From DASRAA01 sp963814165 (GTDB taxonomy: Bacteria > Acidobacteriota > Terriglobia > Terriglobales > Acidobacteriaceae), in NCBI GenBank assembly GCA_963814165.1, contig CAWFBW010000001.1:124001-188000 (forward strand): a stretch of DNA of 64,000 bases. The letters are read 5' to 3'. The notes beneath the pieces were generated by a model. The model worked only from the letters and a program-made list of their open reading frames with translations, was not told the DNA's origin and made no database searches. How positions within the stretch are numbered: the stretch's first letter is position 1; each line of letters starts with the position of its first letter. This document shows positions 63,730-64,000 of this stretch, piece after piece. The position numbers and the translations under genes are program-made.

Positions 63730-64000
63730 ATGCGTCGCTACTGCGCGATCGTTTCGATGTGGGGATTACTGTTTTCACAACTTGGCGCGGCGGCGCAACA
63801 GGCGCCTGCGAGCGAGTCATTGCTGGGGTTCACGGCGCAATCGAGTGCCACCGAGCGGCAGTGGGAGCAGAAGTTTCAGCAGATTCCCGACCCCAAGCTG
63901 ATGCGGGACTACATGCAGCGGCTGAGCGCGCGTCCGCACCATGTGGGCTCGCCGTACGACAAGCAGAACGCCGAGTGGATTCTGGCGCAATTGCAGTCGT
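63730..64000 (+). CDS. M28-family zinc peptidase, glutamate-carboxypeptidase II-like (5' part only)
   Basis: Runs off the window. ATG at 63730 with GGAGG 4 nt upstream; a signal peptide (MRRYCAIVSMWGLLFSQLGAAAQ) is followed by TERQWEQKFQQIPDPKLMRDYMQRLSARPHHVGSPYDKQNAEWILAQLQS. The RLSARPHHVGSPYDKxNAEWIL block is the N-terminal signature of secreted PSMA/NAALADase-like M28 peptidases. The protease domain lies outside. Confidence 0.85.
   Translation, partial: MRRYCAIVSMWGLLFSQLGAAAQQAPASESLLGFTAQSSATERQWEQKFQQIPDPKLMRDYMQRLSARPHHVGSPYDKQNAEWILAQLQS

Noticed and set aside
1..64000. CRISPR arrays, tRNA or rRNA genes
   Set aside because: Read through both strands; no regularly spaced repeats, cloverleaf with a GTTCRA loop, or rRNA-like blocks were seen.

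Overview
The window looks like a chromosomal segment of an Acidobacteriota (Terriglobia/Koribacter-like) genome, probably a draft or metagenomic assembly. This is inferred from several traits: two PEP-CTERM secreted proteins, a Ser/Thr kinase fused to a WD40/PD40-like propeller, GC-rich coding with bacterial-type HisRS and AspRS, and short palindromic intergenic repeats (an AGCAGATCCCTCG type and a CACAGAGG type). No tRNA, rRNA, CRISPR array or replication origin was found.

Layout. 0-7 kb: a small membrane protein, a PEP-CTERM protein, a gamma-carbonic-anhydrase-like hexapeptide protein, hisS, a second PEP-CTERM protein and aspS. 7.5-15.7 kb: a POTRA/beta-barrel outer-membrane protein with a small upstream partner, a frameshifted RibD/DHFR-like reductase, an APC amino-acid permease and a secreted GH2 glycosidase of the exo-beta-glucosaminidase type.

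16-56 kb is a long exopolysaccharide or surface-glycan region. It holds GT2 and GT4 glycosyltransferases, two GT39-like membrane glycosyltransferases, an O-antigen ligase/polymerase-like protein, a polysaccharide pyruvyltransferase, SAM methyltransferases, two AsnB-type amidotransferases (one intact, one riddled with indels), a NodB-like deacetylase, a GNAT/FemAB-like acyltransferase, a WecD-WecE-like pair for a 4-amino-4,6-dideoxy sugar and a GDP-mannose/UDP-glucose 6-dehydrogenase. Inside it are two unusual elements. The first is a compact operon of a fused alpha/beta 2-oxoacid dehydrogenase E1, a lipoyl E2 acyltransferase and a free-standing acyl carrier protein (26.4-29.8 kb). The second is a family of four secreted parallel beta-helix proteins. 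Three of these share blocks of identical DNA, and the remains of an IS21-family element lie between two of them.

56-64 kb: a DMT exporter, a LolA-like secreted protein, a frameshifted enoyl-CoA hydratase, an ArsR-VOC-SRPBCC-membrane protein operon with a candidate operator, a Ser/Thr kinase and the start of an M28 peptidase.

How the parts fit together (inference). The 16-56 kb genes would make nucleotide sugars, assemble and polymerise a glycan on a lipid carrier, decorate it (amidation, N-deacetylation/acylation, pyruvylation, methylation) and process it with secreted beta-helix proteins. The E1-E2-ACP operon could supply a dedicated acyl-ACP for decoration. Many genes between 10.7 and 40.7 kb, and echA at 58.3 kb, carry single-base indels, mostly in short homopolymers. 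Sequencing or assembly error is at least as likely as true gene decay.
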